DNA of 64,000 nucleotides from Pseudomonas arsenicoxydans (GTDB taxonomy: Bacteria; Pseudomonadota; Gammaproteobacteria; Pseudomonadales; Pseudomonadaceae). The translations under genes and the position numbers were made by a program. The stretch spans positions 174,101 through 238,100 of the forward strand of contig NZ_RCZE01000009.1 of NCBI RefSeq assembly GCF_006438915.1. The letters run 5' to 3'. The number at the start of each line of letters is the position of its first letter. Position 1 is the stretch's first letter. Of the stretch, positions 44,710-53,784 are shown piece by piece. The notes below the pieces were generated by a model. That model saw nothing but the letters and a program-made list of their open reading frames with translations. It was not told where the DNA came from and made no database searches.

Positions 44710-45387
44710 ATGGATCTTTTGCAGACATTCTTCAACTGGAACGTGCTCGTCGATTCGCTTCCGCTGATGATGCGTGGCCTGGGCGTGACCATTGTGCTTG
44801 GGGTGGTGAGCATTGCCCTGGGCCTGGTGGGCGGCCTTTTACTGGCGTTGCTGCGGTTGTACTCCTACGCACCCGTTCGAGCGCTCGCACGAATCTACAT
44901 CGATATCATGCGCTCCATTCCATTGTTGGTTTTGCTGGTACTCATTTATTACGCGCTGCCTTTTGTGGGTATCCGACTGTCTTCTTTTGCGGCCGCTGCC
45001 AGTGCGCTCTCGCTTGTCTCCTGCGCCTACAGCGCAGAGATTTTTCGGTCGGGCATCGAGGCCATTCCCCGTGGCCAGTTCGAAGCATCGGCTTCTCAAG
45101 GCATGAGTTTTTTCAACACCATGCGCGACGTTGTTCTGCCGCAAGCCATCCGCATCGTAATGCCGCCCATGACCAGCAACTGCATCAACGTCATGAAGGA
45201 CACGGCGCTCGCCTCGGTGGTAGCGATGCCTGACTTGCTGAAGCAGGCGACCCAGGCACAGGCACTGGCTGCGAACCCGACACCACTGGTTGGAGCCGCC
45301 TTGCTGTATCTGTTGCTGCTGTTGCCGCTGGTGCAAATGGTCAGCTGGGTTGAGCGTCGTAATGCCTCTGGAGGAAAAACCGCATGA
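44710..45387 (+). CDS. Amino-acid ABC transporter permease, cluster at 44 kb
   Basis: A 225-residue HisM/GlnP-type permease with about five helices. The coupling loop EASASQGMSFFNTMRDVVLP is near 122-141. As the only permease gene in this cluster it probably works as a homodimer. It lies 64 bases after the binding-protein gene and overlaps the ATPase start by 4 bases (ATGA). Confidence 0.93.
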   Translation: MDLLQTFFNWNVLVDSLPLMMRGLGVTIVLGVVSIALGLVGGLLLALLRLYSYAPVRALARIYIDIMRSIPLLVLLVLIYYALPFVGIRLSSFAAAASALSLVSCAYSAEIFRSGIEAIPRGQFEASASQGMSFFNTMRDVVLPQAIRIVMPPMTSNCINVMKDTALASVVAMPDLLKQATQAQALAANPTPLVGAALLYLLLLLPLVQMVSWVERRNASGGKTA

Positions 45388-46118
45388 GCACCTTGATCGA
45401 CATCGAAAAGCTCGACAAGTACTACGGCAACTTCAAAGCGTTGAGCGACATCAACCTGCAGGTTGAAGAAGGTGAAGTGGTGGTGATTCTTGGCCCGTCC
45501 GGTTCGGGAAAATCGACCTTGATCCGCTGCATCAATCTGCTTGAAGACTACCAGAAGGGCGATATTCGCGTGGGCGGGGAGCGGGTTGAAAATGGTCCGC
45601 GACTGAGCGCCATCCGTAGTGAAGTCGGTATGGTGTTTCAGAGCTTCAACCTCTATCCGCACCTCACCGTTCTCGACAACGTGTCGCTGGCGCCGATCCG
45701 TGTTCGCGGGCTGAGTCGGCGTGATGCGCACGCCAGGGCCAAGGATCTTTTGGTGAAGGTCGGTATGGGCGATCACGCGCACAAATACCCGAGCCAACTG
45801 TCTGGCGGCCAACAGCAGCGTGTTGCCATTGCCCGCACCATGGCCATGGAACCTCGCGCGATTCTGTTCGATGAACCGACTTCGGCGCTGGACCCGGAAA
45901 TGGTTGGCGAGGTACTCGATGTCATGCAAAACCTCGCTCGCTCCGGCGTCACGATGGTCGTGGTTACTCATGAAATGGGCTTTGCCCGTCGGGTCGCCGA
46001 CCGGGTGATCTTCATGGAAAGCGGACGCATTGTTGAGCAGAACATCCCTGAACCGTTTTTTACCGCACCTCAAGAACCTCGCACACGAGCGTTCCTGCAG
46101 GCCATCTTGCATCATTGA
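45384..46118 (+). CDS. Amino-acid ABC transporter ATP-binding protein, cluster at 44 kb
   Basis: A 244-residue ATPase of the polar amino-acid uptake family. Walker A is GPSGSGKST near 36-44, the signature LSGGQQQRVAIART near 139-152, and Walker B ILFDEPTSALDPE near 162-174, with the D-loop following. All catalytic parts are intact. It is coupled to the permease before it, and the PLP-enzyme gene starts 20 bases after its stop. Confidence 0.94.
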   Translation: MSTLIDIEKLDKYYGNFKALSDINLQVEEGEVVVILGPSGSGKSTLIRCINLLEDYQKGDIRVGGERVENGPRLSAIRSEVGMVFQSFNLYPHLTVLDNVSLAPIRVRGLSRRDAHARAKDLLVKVGMGDHAHKYPSQLSGGQQQRVAIARTMAMEPRAILFDEPTSALDPEMVGEVLDVMQNLARSGVTMVVVTHEMGFARRVADRVIFMESGRIVEQNIPEPFFTAPQEPRTRAFLQAILHH

Positions 46119-46138
46119 ATCCGGCTGGAGAAAGTAGA

Positions 46139-47374
46139 GTGAATCCTCTCGATATTGATTACGTTCGCAAGCAATTTCCAGGTTTGGCCGATGGCTATGC
46201 CTACATGGATAACGCCGGTGGTTCGATGGTGCTGGGCGCCGTCGCTGAGCGGGTCGTTGATTACATGCTCAACAGCAGCGTGCAACTAGGCGCTTCCTAC
46301 CAACCTTCCGTCGACGCTGGCGCGCGAGTGATGCAGGCGCGGCACTCGGTGATGCAATTGATCAACGCTGAGCATCCCGAAGAAGTGATCATGGGCGGCT
46401 CGACCACCCATTTGTTGCAAATACTGTGTCGCGCCATCGCCCCGTCAATCGTTCCGGGTGATGAAATCATCGTCACCAATTGCGATCACGAAGCGAACAT
46501 CGGCCCATGGGTCAAGCTGTGCGAAAGCAGCGGTGCGACCCTGCGGGTTTGGCAGGTCAACCAGGACAGTTGTGAGCTGGAGCTGGATGACCTGCAGGTC
46601 TTGCTCAATGACAAAACCCGTTATGTGGCCATGACCCACACCTCGAATATTCTCGGCTCGATCAATCCAGTCGCCGAGGTTGCACGACGTGTGCATGCAG
46701 TGGGCGCCAAGCTGTGCGTGGACGCTGTTGCTTATGCGCCACACCGACTGGTTGATGTGCAGGCCAGTGGTGCCGATTTCTACGTCTACAGCTTCTACAA
46801 AACCTTCGGTCCACACTTTGCTGTGCTCTGGGGACGTCGTTATCTGTTGTTGGAGTTGCCGAGCCTTAACCACTTCTTTATCGGCCAGGATGTGGTGCCT
46901 TACAAATTGCAGCCGGGCAACGTCAACTATGAGTTGTCCTTCGGTTGCATCGGCATTACCGACTACTTGCTCGACATCAGCACCCGGCTTGGCGCACAAG
47001 GCAGCGAGCGCAAGTGCATGCAGGCTGCGTTCGATGCCTTCGAAGTGCAGGAAGATTTGCTCGCCGAGCGTCTGCTGGCATTTTTGCGCCAGCGCGAGGG
47101 CGTTCGCATCATTGGCAAAAGGGATACTCGCAATCGAGTGCCAACGATCAGTTTCGTGGTTGAGGGCGTTCAGTCCGAGGCCGTTGTGCGCAGGGTCGAT
47201 GAGCACCGGATCGGCATTCGCTTTGGCGACTTCTATGCGCGGCGACTTATCGAATTCCTTGGGCTTGACCAGTTTGGCGGGGTAGTGCGGGTATCATTGG
47301 CGCATTACAACACCCTGGAAGAAGTCGACCGGCTTATCGCTGCGCTGGATCAGGCAATCAATGCGTTACGCTGA
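46139..47374 (+). CDS. Class V aminotransferase / cysteine desulfurase-like PLP enzyme
   Basis: A 411-residue fold-type I PLP protein. The PLP lysine is K221 in VYSFYKTFGPH, and NCDHEANIGPW (near 114-124) carries the histidine that stacks on PLP in SufS/Csd proteins. The usual mobile cysteine loop is not evident, so a desulfurase role is doubtful; relatives act as lyases or aminotransferases in catabolic loci. GTG 46139 is preferred because GGAG lies 8 bases ahead; an upstream TTG would overlap the ATPase gene. It probably processes the compound imported by the ABC system. Confidence 0.85.
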   Translation: MNPLDIDYVRKQFPGLADGYAYMDNAGGSMVLGAVAERVVDYMLNSSVQLGASYQPSVDAGARVMQARHSVMQLINAEHPEEVIMGGSTTHLLQILCRAIAPSIVPGDEIIVTNCDHEANIGPWVKLCESSGATLRVWQVNQDSCELELDDLQVLLNDKTRYVAMTHTSNILGSINPVAEVARRVHAVGAKLCVDAVAYAPHRLVDVQASGADFYVYSFYKTFGPHFAVLWGRRYLLLELPSLNHFFIGQDVVPYKLQPGNVNYELSFGCIGITDYLLDISTRLGAQGSERKCMQAAFDAFEVQEDLLAERLLAFLRQREGVRIIGKRDTRNRVPTISFVVEGVQSEAVVRRVDEHRIGIRFGDFYARRLIEFLGLDQFGGVVRVSLAHYNTLEEVDRLIAALDQAINALR

Positions 47375-47410
47375 CAGGCGCGCACACTTCTAATTTTACG
47401 AGCCTTCACT

Positions 47411-48280
47411 ATGGCCTTACCTGAAACCCTCGCAGAGCTGCGTGACTGTATAGCGGCCCAGCACGAACAACTGACCGGTCGTCTGCGCGATGCCGCTCGA
47501 TTCCTGATCGACAACCCGCATGAGATCGCACTCAATACGGTGGCCGAACTGGGTAAGCGCTCGAGCATCGCGCCTTCCGCTTATATTCGGCTGGCTCAGG
47601 CGCTTGGCTTTGCAGGTTTCAAGGATTTGCAGCGGCTGTTTCGCGCACCGTTGCAGCAGGCTGCCGACACCCACAGCGAGCGCATTCGGCACTACGGCGG
47701 TGAGACGTTGCTGGAGGACCCTAGTGACGTCGGCGGAATTCTGCGTGAGTTTAGCCAGGCCAACATCGTGTCCCTGGAACATTTGGCTCAAGGGGGTGAA
47801 CAGGCCAATATCGAAGCCGCCATCGCTCATTTGCAAGTCGCGCGCACCACCTTCGTCATCGGTATGCGCCGTGCCTTTCCGGTGGCGGCGTATCTGAGCT
47901 ACGCGTTAAGTCGTGTGGGCCGGCGAACCGTGCACATCAGTGGTGCTGGCGGCACGTTGCCGGAGCAGGTCAGCGCCATTGCCGATGATGATTTGTTGAT
48001 CGCCGTCAGCTTTCCGCCGTACGCCCATGACACCGTTGAGGCGTGTCGTCTGGCGCGTGCCGCAGGCGTGACGCTGGTAGCGATCACCGACAGCGTCCTG
48101 AGCCCTATCGGGCAGATGGCCGATACGGTGATCGAGGTCAACGACGCTGAATTACTGGGCTTTCGCTCACTCACCGCTTCGTTCTGCATCGCGCAAACCC
48201 TGGCCATGGGGCTGGCCTTCAGCGACGGCCAATCGGACAACACCTTTAGCCATGACCGGCTGAAAGATATCGACTGCTAA
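47411..48280 (+). CDS. MurR/RpiR family regulator
   Basis: A 289-residue regulator. An N-terminal RpiR helix-turn-helix (NTVAELGKRSSIAPSAYIRLA, about residues 38-58) is followed by a SIS domain (about 125-260) that binds a phosphosugar or other anion in this family (FVIGMRRAFPVAAYLSYAL). It lies 36 bases after the PLP-enzyme gene and 54 before the deacetylase-like gene on the same strand. It probably regulates this cluster. No operator could be picked by eye. Confidence 0.9.
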   Translation: MALPETLAELRDCIAAQHEQLTGRLRDAARFLIDNPHEIALNTVAELGKRSSIAPSAYIRLAQALGFAGFKDLQRLFRAPLQQAADTHSERIRHYGGETLLEDPSDVGGILREFSQANIVSLEHLAQGGEQANIEAAIAHLQVARTTFVIGMRRAFPVAAYLSYALSRVGRRTVHISGAGGTLPEQVSAIADDDLLIAVSFPPYAHDTVEACRLARAAGVTLVAITDSVLSPIGQMADTVIEVNDAELLGFRSLTASFCIAQTLAMGLAFSDGQSDNTFSHDRLKDIDC

Positions 48281-48334
48281 GTCGCAACTTTCGCCACGAA
48301 CTTATTTAACCAGTCACTTCAGGAGAATATCCCG

Positions 48335-49231
48335 ATGGTTTCACCTGCACGCGATTTAGTGGGTTATGGAAGACAACGCCCGCAAGGTACCTGGCCGAAT
48401 GGCGCACGTTTGGCCATCAGCCTGGTAATCAACTACGAAGAAGGCTCCGAACGTTCGCTCGCCATGGGCGACCCGGACCAGGAATCCATGACCGAGTGGG
48501 GCAGTTATTCAATACCCGACGGCACACGCAATCTGGCGATGGAATCGATGTATGAGTACGGTTCTCGCGTCGGGATCTGGCGAATCCTGGATATTCTCGA
48601 CCAGCAATCGGTTCGTGCGACTTTTCACGCTTGCGCAGTAGCCTTTGAGCAGAACCCCGATGTGGCACGCGCGGCAGTCGCAGGTGGTCATGAAATTTGC
48701 AGCCACGGTTATCGTTGGGAGGAAGTGTTTCGCCTGACTGAAGAGCAAGAGCGTGAACACATGCGTTTGGCCATCGAGTCATTCGAACGCACCTGCGGCA
48801 AGCGTCCCGTTGGCTGGTATTGCCGGTATGGCGCGAGCGTCAATACCCGTCGCCTGGTCGCAGAGGAGGGCGGTTTTCTCTACGATTCCGATGCCTACAA
48901 CGACGACGTGCCCTATTTTGTCGATGTCGAGGGTAAGCGTCATCTCGTGGTGCCTTACACCGCCGACGTGAACGATTTCCGCTACTGGAACTCGCCGGGG
49001 CTTTCGCAGGCATCGGACTTTTTCGAGTACATGAAAGAAAGCTTTGAGGTCCTTTATGAAGAGTCGGCTGAAGGACCACGCATGATGTCGATCGGGCTGC
49101 ATCCACGGATGGTGGGCCGTCCAGGGCGGGTCAGGGCGATCAAGCAATTCATCGAGTACGCTAATCAGCACAGCGGTGTCTGGTTTGCTACGCGCGAAGA
49201 AATCGCCCGTGCCTGGCTTGAACGAACTTGA
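48335..49231 (+). CDS. Polysaccharide deacetylase family, PuuE-type (allantoinase-like)
   Basis: A 298-residue NodB-fold hydrolase. The signature LVINYEEGSERS near 28-39 and GGHEICSHGYRWEEV near 115-129 are those of the metal-independent PuuE allantoinase branch and not of sugar deacetylases. GLHPRMVGRPGR near 249-260 matches the same branch. It likely opens a cyclic amide or cuts an amide in a catabolic route with the ABC importer and the PLP enzyme. AGGAG precedes the ATG. The true substrate may not be allantoin, since no other ureide genes are nearby. Confidence 0.87.
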   Translation: MVSPARDLVGYGRQRPQGTWPNGARLAISLVINYEEGSERSLAMGDPDQESMTEWGSYSIPDGTRNLAMESMYEYGSRVGIWRILDILDQQSVRATFHACAVAFEQNPDVARAAVAGGHEICSHGYRWEEVFRLTEEQEREHMRLAIESFERTCGKRPVGWYCRYGASVNTRRLVAEEGGFLYDSDAYNDDVPYFVDVEGKRHLVVPYTADVNDFRYWNSPGLSQASDFFEYMKESFEVLYEESAEGPRMMSIGLHPRMVGRPGRVRAIKQFIEYANQHSGVWFATREEIARAWLERT

Positions 49232-49270
49232 TGGCGTGGCAATCAGGCCGGATTAAAAAATTGAGACGCG

Positions 49271-50230
49271 CTATTCCTCATTGTGTTGAAAGAGTTCAGG
49301 GGGAAGTTCACCAATGCCTTTGAGCCGGGTTTCGAGAAAATCGCGTAATACTCGAACTTTTGTGGAATAGCGTCGGTTGGGAAGATAAGCCATATAAATC
49401 TGTCTCCCTGTCAGCGAGTTAACAAAACGATAGTGCGGGAGAACAGTTTGTAATTCGCCACTCAAGAGGAGATCACGCACCAGCCAGATTTCAAACTCGG
49501 CAATGCCCAGTCCACCACAAACCGCTTCGAGCAGTAATTCCGAATTGTCCGACTGAAGATTGCCTTTTGGGAAAATCGAATGTTTAACGTCATCTTTGGT
49601 GAAGTACCAATGCGGGTCGCTGTCGGGGTGCAGGTAGATGAGGCAATTGTGCTGGCTGAGTTCGGCAGGTGTTTGGGGATGACCGCAGCGCGCCAGATAA
49701 TCTGGCGTTGCGCACAGTAGCGAATCGTTGCGGGATATGGGATAGGCGATCAAGTTCTCAAGATGATTCTCGCCCTCATGAATATCCAGGTCAAAGCCGC
49801 CTAAGATCATATCGTTGTGGTTGTCGGTCAGACGCAAATCCATCTGGATACCGGGGTACATCTGTAAAAAAGGCGCGATCAGCGGTGCAAGGAAGCGCCT
49901 GCCGAAAGCCACGGGCGAAGTCAGTTTCAGCGGGCCGCTTGGTGCAAGATTGAGGTCACTGACGACACGTAACGTGTCGTCAAGATCGGCAATCATCGAC
50001 AGTGCGCGGGCGTGATAAATCTGCCCGGCCTCGGTGAGGGCGACGATGTGTGTTGTGCGATGAAGAAGGATTGTGTTCAGCGACTTTTCCAGCGTTGTAA
50101 TCATTCGGGTCAATGTCGAAGGGGAGACATGCAGTTCTCGGGCTGCCGCGGAGAAGGTGCCCAACTCCACTACTTTGACCAGTGCCCTCATTACAGCCAA
50201 GTGATCAATACGTGCAATTTCATTAATCAT
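49271..50230 (-). CDS. LysR family regulator
   Basis: A 319-residue LysR regulator. The helix-turn-helix is ALVKVVELGTFSAAARELHV near 15-34, and the periplasmic-binding-protein-like effector domain fills the rest (SGPLKLTSPVAFGRRFLAPL). The start is put at ATG 50228-50230, although no strong ribosome site is seen. It is divergent from the asparaginase gene with 179 bases between, the classical arrangement, and so likely controls the asparaginase-ABC-aminotransferase-hydantoinase unit. Confidence 0.9.
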   Translation of the reverse strand: MINEIARIDHLAVMRALVKVVELGTFSAAARELHVSPSTLTRMITTLEKSLNTILLHRTTHIVALTEAGQIYHARALSMIADLDDTLRVVSDLNLAPSGPLKLTSPVAFGRRFLAPLIAPFLQMYPGIQMDLRLTDNHNDMILGGFDLDIHEGENHLENLIAYPISRNDSLLCATPDYLARCGHPQTPAELSQHNCLIYLHPDSDPHWYFTKDDVKHSIFPKGNLQSDNSELLLEAVCGGLGIAEFEIWLVRDLLLSGELQTVLPHYRFVNSLTGRQIYMAYLPNRRYSTKVRVLRDFLETRLKGIGELPPELFQHNEE

Positions 50231-50409
50231 TTTCAGAGTTGCCTTTGCGCTGGTTGCAAAACCGAATTCTATCGGACGATGTTCCATCCATTTTCGCCAG
50301 TATATAGACTCATTTCGATCGAAGTGCGCACACCGTTCATAACTTCCGCCAACGTATTCGCCCGAGAGAATCGCTCATCTCCAGGGCTCATTGGAGTATC
50401 GAGATCATT

Positions 50410-51432
50410 ATGGATTTTCCTGCACATGTTCCATTGGCTGTTGCTACCCGAAACCAACACGTGGAGCGAATTCACTGGGGATCAGTAGCCGTTGTTGATA
50501 CCGAAGGGGCTTTGTTGGCCTATGCGGGCGATCCGGGAGCGATGATGTTTTCCCGTTCAACGCTCAAACCGTTCCAGGCCGTTCCTTTCGTGCGCGATGG
50601 CGGTGTCGAACACTTTGGGTTCTCCGATGATCAAGTCGCCGTCATGTGTGCCAGTCACTCCGGGGAAGCATCGCACGTGAATGCCGTGAGCAGCATGTTG
50701 GCGAAAATCCGGCACGAAGTGACTGACCTGGGGTGCGGCTGCCATTTACCGGACTTCTATAGCGCGGACAATCTGCCGCCGGCCGGCTTCCACTTCGATC
50801 AACGCCACCACAACTGCTCCGGGAAGCACACCGGGTTTCTTGCCTATTGCCGCCTTCACGGGCTAGCCAGTGATTCCTACCTGGCACCGGACCATCCCTT
50901 GCAACGTGACATCCAGCGTGTCGTCACATCGCTGAGCGGTGTTCCGGAAAATCAGTTCTGGGCGGGCACTGATGGCTGTAACGCGCCAAACCTGGGGATG
51001 CCTCTGTCACGACTTGCGTTGCTGTGGGCGCGACTGGCCAGCGGTGATGCCGGTTCCGACGCCAGCCTCAGCGCGGTATTGCAACGTCTGTTTGACGCCA
51101 TGCGGCGCAATCCGCAAATGGTCTCCGGTACCGGCCGATCCGACCTGGGGATCACGCTTGCATCAAATGGCGACTGGGTCGCGAAAACCGGTGCCGATGG
51201 TGTGCAGACGGTCGGTATCCGTAGTCGAGGGTTGGGTGTGGCGGTGAAAGTCAGCGATGGCGATTTCCCTACCGTGTTCGCCATCACCATTGCCGTACTC
51301 AAGCAACTGGGAGTGCTGGAGCAGGGAAGCGATAACCCGTTGTTGGCACCTTGGGCAGATCCGGCGTTGAACAATTGCAACGGCGCGCCGGTAGGCCAGT
51401 TGAAGGCCACAGTGCAATTGAAGTTTGTTTAG
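50410..51432 (+). CDS. L-asparaginase II family (PF06089) amidohydrolase
   Basis: A 340-residue protein of the thermolabile, Rhizobium-type asparaginase family, distinct from AnsA/AnsB. RSTLKPFQAVPFV near 49-61 and NCSGKHTGFLAYC near 135-147 are its conserved motifs, the latter with Ser/Lys residues proposed for catalysis. It would release ammonia from asparagine or a related amide. Standing in front of an amino-acid ABC importer and upstream of a hydantoinase, it could act on an N-carbamoyl or amide intermediate instead of asparagine. Confidence 0.9.
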   Translation: MDFPAHVPLAVATRNQHVERIHWGSVAVVDTEGALLAYAGDPGAMMFSRSTLKPFQAVPFVRDGGVEHFGFSDDQVAVMCASHSGEASHVNAVSSMLAKIRHEVTDLGCGCHLPDFYSADNLPPAGFHFDQRHHNCSGKHTGFLAYCRLHGLASDSYLAPDHPLQRDIQRVVTSLSGVPENQFWAGTDGCNAPNLGMPLSRLALLWARLASGDAGSDASLSAVLQRLFDAMRRNPQMVSGTGRSDLGITLASNGDWVAKTGADGVQTVGIRSRGLGVAVKVSDGDFPTVFAITIAVLKQLGVLEQGSDNPLLAPWADPALNNCNGAPVGQLKATVQLKFV

Positions 51433-51482
51433 TGCGGGTGCCTTACGGGCGTCCACCAGACCTCTAACGCAGATCAGAAACC

Positions 51483-52247
51483 ATGCTATCGACTCACGCG
51501 CAAAACCAGCAAACCCCGGCCATCTCACTACGCGCGGTCAATAAGTTCTTTGCCAGTCAGCAAGTCCTGTTTGATGTTGATCTGGAGGTTCAGCCCGGTG
51601 AAGTGGTCGTGATTATCGGCCCCTCGGGCTCTGGTAAATCGACCTTGTGTCGCTGTATCAACCGCCTGGAAACCATCACCAGTGGCGAGATTTTCTTGCA
51701 CGGCGAACGCCTGCCTGAAGAGGGCGGGGCACTGGCGAAAATGCGTGCCAAGGTCGGCATGGTCTTCCAGAGTTTCAATCTGTTTGCACATCGGAGCGCG
51801 CTGCAGAATGTTGCCATGGGGCCCCGAAAGGTCCTTGGCATGAAACGTCAGGACGCCGACGCGTGGGCAATGCAACAGCTCGAACAAGTCGGCCTGGCAC
51901 ACAAGGGGAAGGCTTATCCCGCGGAGCTGTCGGGTGGCCAACAACAACGCGTTGCGCTGGCTCGATCGCTGGCGATGAAGCCCAGTGTGATGTTGTTCGA
52001 TGAACCGACCTCGGCACTTGATCCGGAAATGGTCAACGAGGTTCTCAAGGTCATGGTCGATTTGGCCCGCACAGGCATGACCATGGTCGTGGTCACCCAT
52101 GAAATGGGGTTCGCTCGCTCCGCTGCCGACAGGATTATTTTCATGGACGCCGGCCGGATTGTTGAGAGTGCTCCACCGGAAACCTTCTTCAGCGCCCCCC
52201 GCTCAGAGCGTGCCCGGGAGTTTCTTTCCAAGATTCTGGCTCATTAA
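51483..52247 (+). CDS. Amino-acid ABC transporter ATP-binding protein, cluster at 52 kb
   Basis: A 254-residue ATPase of the GlnQ type. Walker A is GPSGSGKST (near 43-51), the signature LSGGQQQRVALARS (near 146-159), and Walker B MLFDEPTSALDPE (near 169-181). It precedes its binding protein by 39 bases and is followed by two permease genes, all on one strand. The start has only a weak ribosome site. Ligand unknown, likely the substrate of the asparaginase, aminotransferase and hydantoinase genes around it. Confidence 0.93.
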   Translation: MLSTHAQNQQTPAISLRAVNKFFASQQVLFDVDLEVQPGEVVVIIGPSGSGKSTLCRCINRLETITSGEIFLHGERLPEEGGALAKMRAKVGMVFQSFNLFAHRSALQNVAMGPRKVLGMKRQDADAWAMQQLEQVGLAHKGKAYPAELSGGQQQRVALARSLAMKPSVMLFDEPTSALDPEMVNEVLKVMVDLARTGMTMVVVTHEMGFARSAADRIIFMDAGRIVESAPPETFFSAPRSERAREFLSKILAH

Positions 52248-52286
52248 TCAACTCATCTGAAAACACAATAAAAAGAGAGATCAACC

Positions 52287-53129
52287 ATGCGCTCAAACCG
52301 GTTCGTTACTTTCAGCGTCTCCCTCCTGGCTTCCTGCATGTTCGCGACGCTTGCATCGGCCGCCACCGTCGAACAATTCCCCGCCGATTCGACGATGGCG
52401 AAAATTCACCAGCGCGGAAAACTGGTGGTTGGCAGCTCATTAAATACGCTGATGTTCTCGTCCAAAAATCCCATGACTGGAGACGTTGAAGGCTTCGAGG
52501 CTGATCTGGCCAGGATGCTGGCGAAACAGCTCACAGGCTCCGAAGACAACATCGAGTGGGTCAGCACCACACCGGAAAACCGCATTCCTCTGGTGGAGAA
52601 CAAACGCGTCGACCTGGTCATCGCCACCATGACAGTGACCGACGAACGCAAGCAGGTCATAGGCTTTGCGGGCCCGTATTACCTCGCCGGACAGGACTCT
52701 CTGGTAAGGATCGACGATCATTCGATCAACAAAACCGCTGACCTCGATAACAAGACTGTCTGCGTACTCAGCGGGACGACCGTAGAGCGCAATCTCAAAC
52801 CGTTAGCGCCGAATGCCAAGATCGTGACTTTCAGCGATGCCTCCGCTTGTGTCGAGGGGTTGATCGACAAGCGTTTCGACGCCTATGTCGACGATGGCGC
52901 CACGTTGGTCGGTGAGTCACTTCGCCAGCCCGGCAAGCTGCGGGTGGTTGGCACTCCGTTCACTGAAGAGCCCTACGGCATCGCCGTGGCCAAGGAAGAC
53001 AAGGTTTGGCGTAGCTGGATCAGCAATCAGTTGGGGGCGGCTATCCAGAGTGGCAAGTGGCAAGAAATGTACGGCAAGGATCTTGAAGCCGGGCTGGGCG
53101 CACCGCAGGTGCCAGTGATCGAACAGTAA
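52287..53129 (+). CDS. ABC transporter amino-acid binding protein, cluster at 52 kb
   Basis: A 280-residue family 3 solute-binding protein. Signal peptide ends near residue 25 (ASA-A). The mature region has GKLVVGSSLNTLMFSSKNP and GFEADLARMLAKQL, followed by RVDLVIATMTVTDERKQVIG. Two cysteines (VCVLSG, ASACVEGL) may form a disulfide, common in dicarboxylic amino-acid binders such as GltI. A Glu/Asp-like ligand is a guess from that. Confidence 0.92.
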   Translation: MRSNRFVTFSVSLLASCMFATLASAATVEQFPADSTMAKIHQRGKLVVGSSLNTLMFSSKNPMTGDVEGFEADLARMLAKQLTGSEDNIEWVSTTPENRIPLVENKRVDLVIATMTVTDERKQVIGFAGPYYLAGQDSLVRIDDHSINKTADLDNKTVCVLSGTTVERNLKPLAPNAKIVTFSDASACVEGLIDKRFDAYVDDGATLVGESLRQPGKLRVVGTPFTEEPYGIAVAKEDKVWRSWISNQLGAAIQSGKWQEMYGKDLEAGLGAPQVPVIEQ

Positions 53130-53151
53130 GAGCTGCGCAGAGGCGAACCTG

Positions 53152-53784
53152 ATGTCTTATATCGGACGCTTTCTGGGGGGCATCGCGGTCAGCGTCGAGC
53201 TGACCCTGCTGTCCTTCGCCATTGCGATCGTTCTCGGGCTGCTTCTGGCAATCATGAGGGTGAGCCCATGGCCACCCTTTCGCTGGTTTGCCAGCAGTTA
53301 CGTAGAACTTATGCAGATGATGCCGCTTCTGGCGCTATTGCTGCTGTTCACCTTTGGACTGCCGAAGCTGGGCTTCATCTATTCGCTGTTCACTTCCACG
53401 GTCCTGGTCCTGGGACTGTATAGCGCGGCCTGGATCTGTGAAGTCGTGCGGGCGGGTATCAACACTGTGTCGATTGGCCAGATCGAAGCCGCACGCAGCA
53501 TCGGGATGCGCTTCGACCAGATCCTGGGCGAAGTGGTGTTGCCACAAGCCGTGCAGTCGGTCATTGGACCTTTGGGCAATCTGTTCATCATTCAAATCAA
53601 GGCGTCGGCCATTGGGGCTGCGATTGGTGTCGCGGACATCACCTATACCGCGCAGAAGATCAACTTCGACACGGCCCTGGCCGTGCCGACCTTCCTCGGC
53701 GCCATGGGTGCCTATTTTCTGCTGACCCTGCCAGCCGGTTGGTTCTTTCGCTTTCTGGAGCAAAAAATGGCGGTGTTGCGATGA
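53152..53784 (+). CDS. Amino-acid ABC transporter permease 1, cluster at 52 kb
   Basis: A 210-residue HisM/GltJ-type permease with about five helices. The coupling loop is EAARSIGMRFDQILGEVVLP near 116-135. GAGG lies ahead of the ATG. Its stop overlaps the start of the second permease by four bases (ATGA), so the two should assemble as a heterodimer. Confidence 0.92.
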   Translation: MSYIGRFLGGIAVSVELTLLSFAIAIVLGLLLAIMRVSPWPPFRWFASSYVELMQMMPLLALLLLFTFGLPKLGFIYSLFTSTVLVLGLYSAAWICEVVRAGINTVSIGQIEAARSIGMRFDQILGEVVLPQAVQSVIGPLGNLFIIQIKASAIGAAIGVADITYTAQKINFDTALAVPTFLGAMGAYFLLTLPAGWFFRFLEQKMAVLR

